Below the pieces are notes generated by a model. That model did no database searches, had not been told where the DNA came from, and saw only the letters and a program-made list of their open reading frames with translations. Below are positions 8,355 to 16,322 of a stretch of 64,000 bases of DNA, in pieces. Position numbers and translations under genes: made by a program. Source of the DNA: Clostridia bacterium (GTDB taxonomy: Bacteria; Bacillota; Clostridia; Oscillospirales; Acutalibacteraceae); contig JAFXBG010000008.1 of assembly GCA_017521925.1 (NCBI GenBank), forward strand, positions 1 to 64,000, read 5' to 3'. Each line of letters begins with the position of its first letter. The first letter of the stretch is position 1.

Positions 8355-8777
8355 ATGATTACAGTAAAACCTACAGATAACGCTGAACTCATTAATCAGT
8401 ACGGCAGAGAAAATGCCGCTTACCTTATAATGCGTGAAGAACAGCAGGAGATAGGCTATATCGCCATTGCTCCTTTTAAATCTACATACGAAATTATAGA
8501 TATGAGTCTTTCTATAGACAAGCCTCTCAGAAGGGAAGAGGGCAAGGTTTATGCTCCTTTTACAACCAACGAGCTTGGTCTTGTGGAAATTCTTATTCGT
8601 GCAGCAGGTTCTTATGCTTTTAACAAGGACTGTTGGTCGCTTTCAGTAAAGGACAAGTCTTACTTTGATTTGCTTAAAAAGTTCGAGTTTGTTCCCACGG
8701 GAGATTTTCTGGTGCTTTATCTTAATAAGATTTTCTCAAATACCTGTTGCTGTAATGCAAAAAAAGCTTCAGAATGA
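8355..8777 (+). CDS. Protein of unknown function, possibly GNAT-like
   Basis: A 140-residue soluble protein that I do not recognise with certainty. It starts 7 bases after the rluB stop behind GAGGTAG. The alternating strand pattern (AAYLIM, IGYIAIAP, YEIIDMSLS) and a central helix are reminiscent of a small GNAT acetyltransferase fold, but no clear acetyl-CoA loop (Q/RxxGxG/A) is visible. A CCC triplet lies near the C-terminus (NTCCCNAKK). Position suggests co-transcription with rluB. Confidence 0.6.
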   Translation: MITVKPTDNAELINQYGRENAAYLIMREEQQEIGYIAIAPFKSTYEIIDMSLSIDKPLRREEGKVYAPFTTNELGLVEILIRAAGSYAFNKDCWSLSVKDKSYFDLLKKFEFVPTGDFLVLYLNKIFSNTCCCNAKKASE

Positions 8778-8810
8778 TACAAAATCATTGTAAAATTAAT
8801 GTAAAGTTAC

Positions 8811-8839
8811 TTGTAAAGATAAAAATTAAATAGTATAAT
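8811..8839 (+). promoter_or_regulatory. Predicted promoter of the carboxyltransferase operon
   Basis: TTGTAA, 17-base spacer, TATAAT; about 42 bases upstream of the start at 8881. Confidence 0.6.
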
Positions 8840-8880
8840 ATAATTTGGATAAAATCGACTTATTTAGAGGAGGTTTCTTA

Positions 8881-10140
8881 ATGAGCAATAATAATGACAT
8901 CAAGACTCGCTCTGCCGAAAATAAGGCAGTTGCAATTCTTGAGCAGTTTTTTGACGGCGGTGTATTTACCGAAGTAAATGCAGTTTACGGCAAGGAAACA
9001 CTTGCTGAGGCTGTGTGCGGTTATGGTTATGTTGACGGTATGGCAGTTTGTGCTTTTTGTCAGGATATTACCGAGGCATCAGGTGCAATGAGCATAGCTC
9101 AGGCTAAAAAGCTTAACTACATCTACGAGCTTGCACTTAAAATCGGTGCTCCTGTTGTAGGTTTTTATAACAGCAAGGGTGCAAGACTTGCCGAGGGCAA
9201 TATGCTTTTGGATGCTTTAGGCGGACTTCTTTCACTTTCCTCCAAGCTTTCAGGTGTTGTTCCTCAGATTTCCGTAGTTTTAGGCAAATGCATAGGTACA
9301 ACCGCACTTTTGGCATCTAATGCTGATTTCGTTATTAAGACAGAGGATGCAGTGCTTTCTCTTGATGCTGATGCAAAGTCCTGCAATTGTGCCGCAATTA
9401 CAGAAAAAGACGAGGCTTCTGCCATAGATGCCGCAAAGGCACTTGTGACATATCTGCCTTCCAATAATCTGGCTTTAACTCCTTCCGCTCTTGATGTAGA
9501 GGCAGTTTCAACAACAGACTTTATGACCGCCTTTGATGCAAACACAACCCTTGAGCTTTATAAGGGCAGTGAGGCAAGCTCGGTTTATCTTGCCCGCCTT
9601 GAAGGTAATGTTACAGGTGTTGTAGAAACCAAGGGCAAAACTTTAGAAAAAGACGACGTTAAGAAAATTACAAAGTTTGTTAAGTTCTGCGACGCTTTCT
9701 CCATTCCCGTTGTTACAGCAGTTGATGCCGATGGCTTTAAGTGCTTAGGCGGTGCTAAAAAGGTGCTTTCCGCTTACAGCGAGGCTACAGCTCCCAAGGT
9801 AGCTGTTATAGTTGGTAAAGCTGTAGGTGCTGTTTATCTTGCGGCAGTTGGCAACGCAGATGCAGCTTTTGCTTTAGAGGGTGCTGTGGTTTCTCCCATT
9901 AAGCCCGAAGCCGCCGCTTACATTATGCTTGGCGATAAATTAAACATTCCTGTGGCTGAGCAGGACAAGCTTATCTCTGACTTTATCTCTGCTGACCTTT
10001 CAGCACTTAACGCCGCTAAGAACGGATACATAAACGACGTAGTTGCAGTAGAGAATTTAAGAGCAAAACTGGTAAGTGCACTTGACATTCTTTCATCAAA
10101 GCGTGAGACTGCACTTCCCAAAAAGCACACAACAATTTAA
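8881..10140 (+). CDS. Carboxyl transferase-domain protein (12S/MmdA-like, divergent)
   Basis: A 419-residue relative of the acyl-CoA carboxyltransferase (PccB/MmdA/12S) family, with two crotonase-fold halves. Matching blocks are GGVFTEVNAVYGKETLAEAV, VVGFYNSKGARLAEG in place of the usual DSGGARxQEG, VTGVVETKG, KFCDAFSIPVVTAVDADGF and LSAYSEATAPKVAVIVGKA. It is about 90 residues shorter than typical members and lacks the PGTxQExxGIIRHG loop that forms part of the acyl-CoA site. The ATG at 8881 is chosen for its AGAGGAGG site; an upstream in-frame TTG has none. It is followed by a biotin carrier and an OadA-like subunit. The substrate is uncertain. Confidence 0.8.
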   Translation: MSNNNDIKTRSAENKAVAILEQFFDGGVFTEVNAVYGKETLAEAVCGYGYVDGMAVCAFCQDITEASGAMSIAQAKKLNYIYELALKIGAPVVGFYNSKGARLAEGNMLLDALGGLLSLSSKLSGVVPQISVVLGKCIGTTALLASNADFVIKTEDAVLSLDADAKSCNCAAITEKDEASAIDAAKALVTYLPSNNLALTPSALDVEAVSTTDFMTAFDANTTLELYKGSEASSVYLARLEGNVTGVVETKGKTLEKDDVKKITKFVKFCDAFSIPVVTAVDADGFKCLGGAKKVLSAYSEATAPKVAVIVGKAVGAVYLAAVGNADAAFALEGAVVSPIKPEAAAYIMLGDKLNIPVAEQDKLISDFISADLSALNAAKNGYINDVVAVENLRAKLVSALDILSSKRETALPKKHTTI

Positions 10141-10163
10141 TACTCTGACGGAGGTAAATAAAA

Positions 10164-10556
10164 ATGAAAAATCTTATTATCACAGTTAACGGTGTTTCTT
10201 ATGATGTTCAGGTTGAAGAAGTAGGTGCTTCCTCTGCTCCCAGAGCAGCGGCTCCTGCTCCCGCTCAAGCTCCTGCTGCAGCTCCTGCACCTGCCGCAGC
10301 TCCTGCACCTGCACCTGCCGCAAAGCCCGCAGGCACACAGGGTTCTGTAAAGGTAGCTGCTCCTATGCCCGGTACAATCCTTTCTGTTAAGGTTTCTGTC
10401 GGTCAGCAGGTTAAGAAGGGCGACACAGTTGCAGTTTTAGAGGCTATGAAAATGGAAAACGAAATTCCTGCTCCTCAGGACGGTACAGTTTCCAGCGTTG
10501 ACGTTTCAAATGGTGCAACAGTTGAGACAGGTGCAACCATTGTAACTCTCGCTTAA
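10164..10556 (+). CDS. Biotin carboxyl carrier protein (biotin/lipoyl domain)
   Basis: A 130-residue biotin carrier. An N-terminal strand pair (residues 1-22) is joined by a long Ala-Pro linker (residues 25-57) to a C-terminal biotinyl domain with the attachment motif EAMKMENE; the biotinylated lysine is Lys96. This layout matches the 1.3S subunit of transcarboxylase and the gamma/carrier subunits of decarboxylases. It stands between the two enzymatic subunits it would serve and is separated from them by 23 and 10 bases. The GGAGGTAAATAAAA ribosome site is strong. Confidence 0.93.
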   Translation: MKNLIITVNGVSYDVQVEEVGASSAPRAAAPAPAQAPAAAPAPAAAPAPAPAAKPAGTQGSVKVAAPMPGTILSVKVSVGQQVKKGDTVAVLEAMKMENEIPAPQDGTVSSVDVSNGATVETGATIVTLA

Positions 10557-10566
10557 GAGGTAAGTT

Positions 10567-11967
10567 ATGGCTAAAAAAATTAAAATTACCGAAACCGCTT
10601 TAAGAGATGCCCATCAGTCCCTTTTAGCTACACGTATGACTACCGAGGAGATGCTTCCCATTCTCCCCGAGCTTGATAAAATCGGATTTTATTCATTAGA
10701 GTGCTGGGGCGGTGCTACTTTTGACTCCTGCCTCAGATTCTTAAACGAGGACCCCTGGCAGAGACTTCGCACAATCCGCGACAACTGCCCCAATACAAAG
10801 CTTCAGATGTTATTCCGCGGTCAGAATATGCTTGGCTACCGTCACTATGCTGACGATGTTTTGGAGTATTTCGTACAGCGTTCTGTAGCAAACGGTATTG
10901 ATATCTTAAGAATTTTTGATGCCTTAAACGACATCAAGAATCTTAAAAGTGCTATTAACGCCGCTAAAAAGGAAAAGGCAGAGGTTCAGGTTGCTATCAG
11001 CTACACCACTGGCCCTGTTTTCACTGATGAATATTATGTAGAGTACGCAAAGCGTATTGCAGACGCAGGTGCGGACACAATCTGTATCAAGGATATGGCA
11101 GCACTCTTAACTCCTTACAACACCGAAAAGCTTGTTAAGGCTATTAAGAAGGAAGTTGACCTGCCTTTACAGATTCATACTCACTACACCTCAGGTCTTG
11201 CATCAATGTGCTTACTTAAGGGTATCGAGGCAGGTGCCGATATGATTGACACCGCTATAAGCCCCTTGGCACTTGGTACATCCCATGCACCTACCGAGTC
11301 TATGGTAGCCGCTTTAGCAGGCAGTGAGTACGACACAGGTATTGACCTTGTGGCTCTTACAAAGGTAAGAGATTACTTTATGACCCTTCGTGACAAGTAT
11401 ATAAAGTCAGGTCTTTTAGACCCCAAGATGCTTGCCACAGATGCAAATGCTCTTATTTATCAGGTTCCCGGCGGTATGCTTTCAAACCTTCTTTCTCAGC
11501 TTAAGCAGGCAGGCAAGGAAGACCAGCTTACCGAAGTGCTTATGGAAGTTCCCAGAGTTCGCGAGGATTCAGGTTATCCTCCTCTTGTTACTCCCACATC
11601 CCAGATTGTTGGTACTCAGGCTGTGTTCAATGTAATCACAGGCGAAAGATACAAGATGTGCACCAACGAATTCAAGGATATGGTTGCAGGTAAGTACGGC
11701 ACAACTCCAATGCCCATTGACCCCGATTTCAGAAAGAAGATTATCGGTGATATGAAGCCTGTTGACTGCCGTCCTGCTGACCTTATTGCTCCCGAGCTTG
11801 AGAAGCTCAAGGAAGAAGCCGCTCAGTACACTGTGCAGGAAGAGGACGTACTCTCCTACGCAATGTTCCCCAAGGTAGCCGCTGATTTCTTCAAAAAACG
11901 CAGAGCTACCGAGCTTGGTGTAAACCCTGATATGCTTGATTCTGAGCAAAAGATATATCCTGTCTGA
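10567..11967 (+). CDS. oadA: Oxaloacetate decarboxylase alpha / transcarboxylase 5S-like subunit
   Basis: A 466-residue carboxyltransferase that moves CO2 between oxaloacetate (or pyruvate) and carrier-bound biotin. Family blocks are ITETALRDAHQSLLATRM (metal-binding Asp), ECWGGATFD, LRGQN-like FRGQNMLGYRHY, the lysine in CIKDMAALL that would be carbamylated, and the metal-binding HTHYTSG. Unlike the full OadA it has no biotin domain of its own; that part is the separate upstream gene. No Na+-pump beta subunit is nearby, so a soluble transcarboxylase-type complex is the better reading. A terminator follows at 11978. Confidence 0.92.
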   Translation: MAKKIKITETALRDAHQSLLATRMTTEEMLPILPELDKIGFYSLECWGGATFDSCLRFLNEDPWQRLRTIRDNCPNTKLQMLFRGQNMLGYRHYADDVLEYFVQRSVANGIDILRIFDALNDIKNLKSAINAAKKEKAEVQVAISYTTGPVFTDEYYVEYAKRIADAGADTICIKDMAALLTPYNTEKLVKAIKKEVDLPLQIHTHYTSGLASMCLLKGIEAGADMIDTAISPLALGTSHAPTESMVAALAGSEYDTGIDLVALTKVRDYFMTLRDKYIKSGLLDPKMLATDANALIYQVPGGMLSNLLSQLKQAGKEDQLTEVLMEVPRVREDSGYPPLVTPTSQIVGTQAVFNVITGERYKMCTNEFKDMVAGKYGTTPMPIDPDFRKKIIGDMKPVDCRPADLIAPELEKLKEEAAQYTVQEEDVLSYAMFPKVAADFFKKRRATELGVNPDMLDSEQKIYPV

Positions 11968-11977
11968 TGATTTATAT

Positions 11978-12011
11978 ACCGCCGTTAACATAGCTTAGCG
12001 GCGGTTTTTTG
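11978..12011 (+). terminator. Terminator of the carboxyltransferase operon
   Basis: Stem ACCGCCGTTAA / TTAGCGGCGGT (11978-11988 with 11995-12005) followed by a T run. Confidence 0.85.
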
Positions 12012-12172
12012 TTTTAGCAAATATTTGCTGAAGAACAGCAAATTGGTAACAAGTTTTTAATCAAGCGGTTACATCTATATTACATTGATAAATAAATCCT
12101 ACATTTTGTCATATCTTACAGAAAAAAACGCAAAATATAGACTAACTTATTCAATTTTTTGGGCAAAAATGC

Positions 12173-12201
12173 TTGATTTTTACAAAACCTTGCTATATAA
12201 T
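12173..12201 (+). promoter_or_regulatory. Promoter of first surface-protein gene
   Basis: TTGATT, 17-base spacer, TATAAT. The start codon is 43 bases downstream. The rest of the gap 12012-12172 is AT-rich and holds the palindrome AGCAAATATTTGCT at 12016-12029; nothing else was recognised. Confidence 0.65.
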
Positions 12202-12244
12202 TGTATTGCTTATAAAAGCATAAAATTAAAGGAGGAAATTTACT

Positions 12245-13609
12245 ATGTCTAAGACAAAGAAGGTAATCAGCGTTGTTCTTGCAGCAACTCTGATTATGGC
12301 AATGGCTGCAGTTGCTATGGTTTCTGCTTCTGCTGCTACAACAATTTACTTTGAAAAGCCCGAATCTTGGGATGCAGCTCACGCTTACATCTGGGACGAA
12401 ACAACAAACAATGGTTGGGCTGGCGTACTTATGACTGATTGTGGCGACGGCTTATGGTCCATCGAGGCTGAGCCCGGTGCAAACATCATCTTCACAAACG
12501 GCAAGGGTGGTGCAGGCTTCCAGACAGCTGATAACGTTGTTCCTATGGATGGCAGCAACTGTGCTTACCTCAACGGTGAGACAGCTACTAACGGTTACGG
12601 CGAAGTTTTCGATGCTATCGGCTGGAAAACAGTAGGTGCAAACGATGACGTTACAACAACAGCTGCTCCTACAACAACAGCTGCTCCTACAACAACAGCA
12701 GCAGTAGTTGACACAACAGCTGCTACTGTAGAGACAACAGCTGCTACTGTAGAGACAACAGTTGCTGAGCCCGTTGAGACAACAGCTGAGGTAGTTGAGA
12801 CAACAGCAGCAGTAGTTGAGACAACAGTTGCTACAGAGGATGAGCCTGTTGAGACAACAGCTGCAGTAGTTGAGACAACAGTTGCTACAGAGCCTGAAGA
12901 GACAACAGCTGCTCCTGTTGAGACAACAGTTGCTGCTGAGGCTGACGGTATCGTTGTTGGTGGTGAAGAGTACACAGCTAAGGTAGGCGATACAATCACT
13001 TACACAGCTACACTCAAGACTCCCAAGGCAATCGAGAACATCCAGGCTACAACAAAGTACGATGCTACAAAGCTCGCTCTCGTTGATGCTACAGTTGCTG
13101 AGAGATTCCCCAACATGACAGGCGTTGTTGCTAACGCTGCTGAGGGTGCTATCTACTTCAACGCATCTGAGATTTCTGCAGGTTTTGACTTCACAGGTGG
13201 TGCTACACTCGTAACACTTCAGTTCGAGGTTCTTGATGCTTCCTACTCCGAGATTACAACAACAATCGAAGAGATGGTTGAGTTCTTCGGTATCGACTAC
13301 ATCACAGGCGGCGAAATCGTTGCTGATGGCGTAGCAGTTACAGAAAATCTCGAAGTTCCTGCTGAGGATACTACACCTACAACAACAGTTGTAGAGCCTA
13401 CAACTACAACAACAGTTGAGCCCACAACAACAACAGCAGTAGTTGTTGAGCCCACACAGACAGATGCTAAGGGTACAACAGGCGCAGACAGCGAAGATAA
13501 GCCCGACGTACCTCCCACAGGTGCAAACGTTGCTATCTACGCAGTTCTCGCAACTCTTGCAATGGCTGCAGCAGCAGTTGTAGTTCTTCGCAAGAAGGTT
13601 AACGGCTAA
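12245..13609 (+). CDS. Surface protein: CBM26-like + cohesin-like modules, anchored
   Basis: A 454-residue secreted protein. In order: signal peptide 1-31; a starch-binding CBM26-like domain 32-105 (TIYFEKPESWDAAHAYIWDE, then a GDGLWSIE strand and IIFTNGKG); a Thr-rich linker 136-232 built on VETTAA/VVETTVATE repeats; a cohesin-like domain 243-371 (AKVGDTITYTATL, YDATKLALVDA, IYFNASEISAGFDF); a second Thr/Pro linker; VPPTG at 422-426; a hydrophobic helix 428-447; and tail RKKVNG. The end looks like a cell-wall sorting signal of LPxTG type or a plain membrane anchor. Family knowledge links such modules to starch adherence and amylosome assembly. The cohesin partner is not shown by the sequence. 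GGAGG site at 12230. Confidence 0.82.
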   Translation: MSKTKKVISVVLAATLIMAMAAVAMVSASAATTIYFEKPESWDAAHAYIWDETTNNGWAGVLMTDCGDGLWSIEAEPGANIIFTNGKGGAGFQTADNVVPMDGSNCAYLNGETATNGYGEVFDAIGWKTVGANDDVTTTAAPTTTAAPTTTAAVVDTTAATVETTAATVETTVAEPVETTAEVVETTAAVVETTVATEDEPVETTAAVVETTVATEPEETTAAPVETTVAAEADGIVVGGEEYTAKVGDTITYTATLKTPKAIENIQATTKYDATKLALVDATVAERFPNMTGVVANAAEGAIYFNASEISAGFDFTGGATLVTLQFEVLDASYSEITTTIEEMVEFFGIDYITGGEIVADGVAVTENLEVPAEDTTPTTTVVEPTTTTTVEPTTTTAVVVEPTQTDAKGTTGADSEDKPDVPPTGANVAIYAVLATLAMAAAAVVVLRKKVNG

Positions 13610-13654
13610 TTAATAAGGATATTTAAAGATTAATTATCTTAATTTATGCTTTTC

Positions 13655-13686
13655 CGCACCCCTGATTATTCAGGGGTGCGTTTTTC
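13655..13686 (+). terminator. Terminator of first surface-protein gene
   Basis: Perfect 10-bp stem CGCACCCCTG / CAGGGGTGCG (13655-13664 with 13671-13680) followed by TTTTTC. Confidence 0.88.
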
Positions 13687-13770
13687 TTTTATGTGCCGTG
13701 GTTATTTTATGTTGTAAGGGAGCAGTTACCTCTCCTTAGATATCAAATTTAAAATTTCACTAAAAAAACA

Positions 13771-13799
13771 TTGTAATTTTCTTTGAGTTGTAGTATACT
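13771..13799 (+). promoter_or_regulatory. Promoter of second surface-protein gene
   Basis: TTGTAA, 17-base spacer, TATACT, 37 bases ahead of the start at 13837. Confidence 0.6.
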
Positions 13800-13836
13800 T
13801 GCATTATTAATAAGTTTATCTTTGGAGGAAGATATT

Positions 13837-14610
13837 ATGAAACGCATATTTACTGTGTCTGTAGCAGGTATGCTTGCCTGTATTTTAATGATTGCAACAA
13901 TGCTTTGTGCAGTTGCTGCTCCCGCAACCTCTGTAAACGGTGTTGAGGCAAAGGTTGGCTCTACTGTTGAGTACACACTTTTCCTCGAGTCCTACAAGCA
14001 GGACGTAGTAGGTATTCAGATGGTGTTTAAGTTTGATAACCAGCTTTTAGAGCTCAAGGATGTTGACCTTAAAAACTTCCCTTCTGCTACTCTTAATGCC
14101 AATAAAGGCGATGATGGTATGATTTACTTCAACAGCTCAGATATCAACGGTCAGAGCTTTAAAGAAGCTAAAGAGCTTGCAAAGCTTACCTTTGAGGTAG
14201 TTAAAGAGGGCGAGTCTGATATCGAGTATCTTGTTCAGTATCTTTACGATATCGACCTTGTAAACATTTATGACTATGCTCTTACTTACAACCTTTCTGT
14301 TGATGGCGGTTCTCAGATTTCTGCGGAGACTCCTGTTCTTGCAGATGTTGAGGAAATATTTGACAAAGTAGATGCAGGCTTTGATAAAGGTGACTTTGAG
14401 AATAACGTAGAGGGTACAGGTTCAGGTATCAAGCCTACACAGCCTCCCAAAACTTCTCCTGCACCATCTCAGAACAATAGTAATAATAATGATAAAGATA
14501 ACAACACCATTCTTTACGTATTAGGCGGTGTTGTTGGTCTTGCACTTGTTGCTGTTGTAATTCTTGCAATTGCAAAGAAAAAGAAAACAGATGATACTAC
14601 AGTAGAATAA
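13837..14610 (+). CDS. Secreted single cohesin-like protein with membrane anchor
   Basis: A 257-residue protein: signal peptide 1-25, one cohesin-like domain about 30-155 (AKVGSTVEYTLFLESYKQ, FKFDNQLLELKDVDL, MIYFNSSDINGQSF), a stretch of no clear fold, a Pro/Asn-rich linker (about 190-225) and a C-terminal hydrophobic helix with KKKK tail. It has no PPTG motif, so a plain membrane anchor is likely. Its cohesin-like module is clearly diverged from the near-identical ones of its neighbours. The ATG at 13837 follows GGAGGAAGATATT; the longer frame from 13783 runs through the promoter and is rejected. Confidence 0.78.
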   Translation: MKRIFTVSVAGMLACILMIATMLCAVAAPATSVNGVEAKVGSTVEYTLFLESYKQDVVGIQMVFKFDNQLLELKDVDLKNFPSATLNANKGDDGMIYFNSSDINGQSFKEAKELAKLTFEVVKEGESDIEYLVQYLYDIDLVNIYDYALTYNLSVDGGSQISAETPVLADVEEIFDKVDAGFDKGDFENNVEGTGSGIKPTQPPKTSPAPSQNNSNNNDKDNNTILYVLGGVVGLALVAVVILAIAKKKKTDDTTVE

Positions 14611-14620
14611 TTAAGTTTTT

Positions 14621-14652
14621 AAAGCCAATCTCTTAAGAGATTGGCTTTTCTT
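14621..14652 (+). terminator. Terminator of second surface-protein gene
   Basis: Uninterrupted 28-base palindrome (14621-14648; arm AAAGCCAATCTCTT) followed by a T-rich stretch. Confidence 0.85.
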
Positions 14653-14703
14653 ATTTTAGGAAGAATTAGCTAAAAAAAGTTAACATAATTACCATAATAA
14701 TGC

Positions 14704-14732
14704 TTGCTTTTTCTACTTAACTGTTATATAAT
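14704..14732 (+). promoter_or_regulatory. Promoter of third surface-protein gene
   Basis: TTGCTT, 17-base spacer, TATAAT, 56 bases ahead of the start at 14789. Confidence 0.6.
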
Positions 14733-14788
14733 ATTACTGCTAAGGTAACACTTGGCGAAATAGTACTATTTTTTAGGAGGAATTCAAA

Positions 14789-16027
14789 ATGTCCAAAAAA
14801 CTTATGAGCGTTATTTTGGTAGCAGTTCTCGTACTCTCCATGGGTACAGTAGCAATGGCTTCTGTTTCTGCTGATGAGCTTCCCGCAAAGGCTGACGGCT
14901 ATAACAGATACTACTTCTACTTACCTGAGAGCTGGCTCAACGAACACGCAACAACTGCCGGTATCTACTGGTGGGAAGGCACAGATGCTTGCTCTGCATG
15001 GCCTGGCTACACAGCAAACCCCACAGACGTTGAGGGTGTTTACTACTACGATGTACACCAGGATGTTACAACAATCATCTGGAATAATGCTATCGACGGC
15101 GGCACAGACCCCGAGGCAGCAATCTACACAGCAGCATATCAGACAAAGAACATCGGTTCTGAGTACTATGACGCTGGCGAGAGCGCAAACTATCCTGATG
15201 GCACACCCAACTTCGACGAGATGATCTACGTTATCGACGAGTCCAAGACAGACGTTAACGAGTTCAGCGGCAAGTCCACATTTGCTGGTGAGTGGTACTA
15301 CTACTACGGCAACGGCGAGTATGGCTTTACACCTGAGAAGGGTGCTACATACTTCAACCAGCGTTCTTACATGGAAGCTCCCACACCTGTTCCTGGTGAC
15401 GTTGAGGATACAACTGACGAGACAATTTCTTATGTTGGCGAGACAGTAACATACGTTGCTACTCTTACAACTCCCAAGAACATTGAGAACGTTCAGGCTA
15501 CAACAACATACACAGCTGATACACTTAAGCTCGTTGATGCTACAGTTGCTGAGAGATTCCCCAACATGACAGGCGTTGTTGCTAACGCTGCTGACGGTGC
15601 AATCTACTTCAATGCTTCTGAGATTTCCACAGGCTTTGACTTCACAGGTGGTAAGACTCTTATCGCTCTTACTTTCGAAGTTATCGCTGACGGCGAGATG
15701 AAGGTTGAGACAGCTATCGAAGAGATGGTTGAGTTCTTTGGTCCTGACTACGTAACAGGCGGCGAAATCGTTGCTGATGGCGTTGTTATCGCTGACGAGC
15801 TCGTTCTCCCCGAGATCGTAGTTCCCACAACTACAGTTGAGCCTACAACAGTTGTAGATCCCACAAAGGCTCCTGAGACTGATGTTCAGGGTACAACTGG
15901 CGGCACTTCCACAGAGAAGCCCGACGTACCTCCCACAGGTGCAAACGTTGCTCTCTTCGCAGCAATCGCAGTAGTTGCTATGGCAGCTGCAGCAGTTGTA
16001 GTTCTTCGCAAGAAGGTTAACGCTTAA
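14789..16027 (+). CDS. Surface protein: starch-binding-like + cohesin-like modules, anchored
   Basis: A 412-residue secreted protein: signal peptide 1-28; an aromatic-rich starch-binding-like domain about 38-190 (YYFYLPESW, GIYWWEGTDACSAWPGY, TTIIWNNAIDGG, AAYQTKNI); a cohesin-like domain 212-341 almost identical to those at 12.2 and 17.8 kb; a short Thr/Pro linker; VPPTG at 380-384; hydrophobic helix and RKKV tail. The N-terminal domain differs in sequence from that of the first gene but keeps the PESW opening and the exposed Trp/Tyr pattern of CBM25/26-type modules. The ribosome site TTAGGAGGAATT is strong. The function in starch binding and complex assembly is inferred. Confidence 0.8.
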   Translation: MSKKLMSVILVAVLVLSMGTVAMASVSADELPAKADGYNRYYFYLPESWLNEHATTAGIYWWEGTDACSAWPGYTANPTDVEGVYYYDVHQDVTTIIWNNAIDGGTDPEAAIYTAAYQTKNIGSEYYDAGESANYPDGTPNFDEMIYVIDESKTDVNEFSGKSTFAGEWYYYYGNGEYGFTPEKGATYFNQRSYMEAPTPVPGDVEDTTDETISYVGETVTYVATLTTPKNIENVQATTTYTADTLKLVDATVAERFPNMTGVVANAADGAIYFNASEISTGFDFTGGKTLIALTFEVIADGEMKVETAIEEMVEFFGPDYVTGGEIVADGVVIADELVLPEIVVPTTTVEPTTVVDPTKAPETDVQGTTGGTSTEKPDVPPTGANVALFAAIAVVAMAAAAVVVLRKKVNA

Positions 16028-16075
16028 TTTATAAAGTATCTAAGTTTTATTTAAACTCTTAGTTTTATGCTTTTG

Positions 16076-16104
16076 CTCCTCCCCGAAAGGGGAGGAGTTT
16101 TTCT
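16076..16104 (+). terminator. Terminator of third surface-protein gene
   Basis: Perfect stem CTCCTCCCC / GGGGAGGAG with GAAA tetraloop (16076-16097), then TTTTTC. Confidence 0.9.
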
Positions 16105-16110
16105 TTTGCG

Positions 16111-16186
16111 GGTTAGCCACCCGCAGGGCAATTCAGACCTACGGACAGATGCTTATATAAAGAAACACCATAAACGGTCGGGTCAG
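16111..16186 (+). repeat. Dispersed ~75-bp intergenic repeat, copy B
   Basis: Starts GGTTAGCCACCCGCAGGG and ends AAACGGTCGGGTCAG, in the landmark order of copy A. A degenerate second piece (16206-16265, starting CCGTTACCGTTTGCCACGG) follows and runs directly into the next promoter. Together they fill the 16105-16265 gap; a short open frame over this stretch is not a gene. Confidence 0.6.
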
Positions 16187-16265
16187 ACCTACCTTATGAA
16201 ATTTACCGTTACCGTTTGCCACGGTGGGAAAATCCCTGAAGTAAGACTTAGGAAGCTGAATTTTA

Positions 16266-16294
16266 TTGACAATACTAATGCGTTAGTATACAAT
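16266..16294 (+). promoter_or_regulatory. Promoter of fourth surface-protein gene
   Basis: TTGACA, 17-base spacer, TACAAT, 28 bases ahead of the start at 16323. Confidence 0.65.
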
Positions 16295-16322
16295 TGAATT
16301 AATAAGAGAAGGAGGTATAGCT

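Noticed and set aside
12650..12955. Regular ACA/GTT-rich repeats that might look like a CRISPR or satellite
   Set aside because: Unit length is not constant, there are no unique spacers, and the frame is open as a Thr-rich linker.
12595..12999. Val/Ser-rich open frame on the minus strand in the first surface-protein gene
   Set aside because: It is the reverse reading of the Thr-rich linker repeats (TTA/ACA-rich codons) and has no start signals.
16206..16265. Full fifth copy of the ~75-bp repeat
   Set aside because: Only the first part matches; the core and end are too diverged to count as a complete copy.
16067..16297. 76-residue open frame between the third and fourth surface genes
   Set aside because: It lies over a terminator and two copies of the intergenic repeat, lacks a ribosome site and runs into the next promoter.
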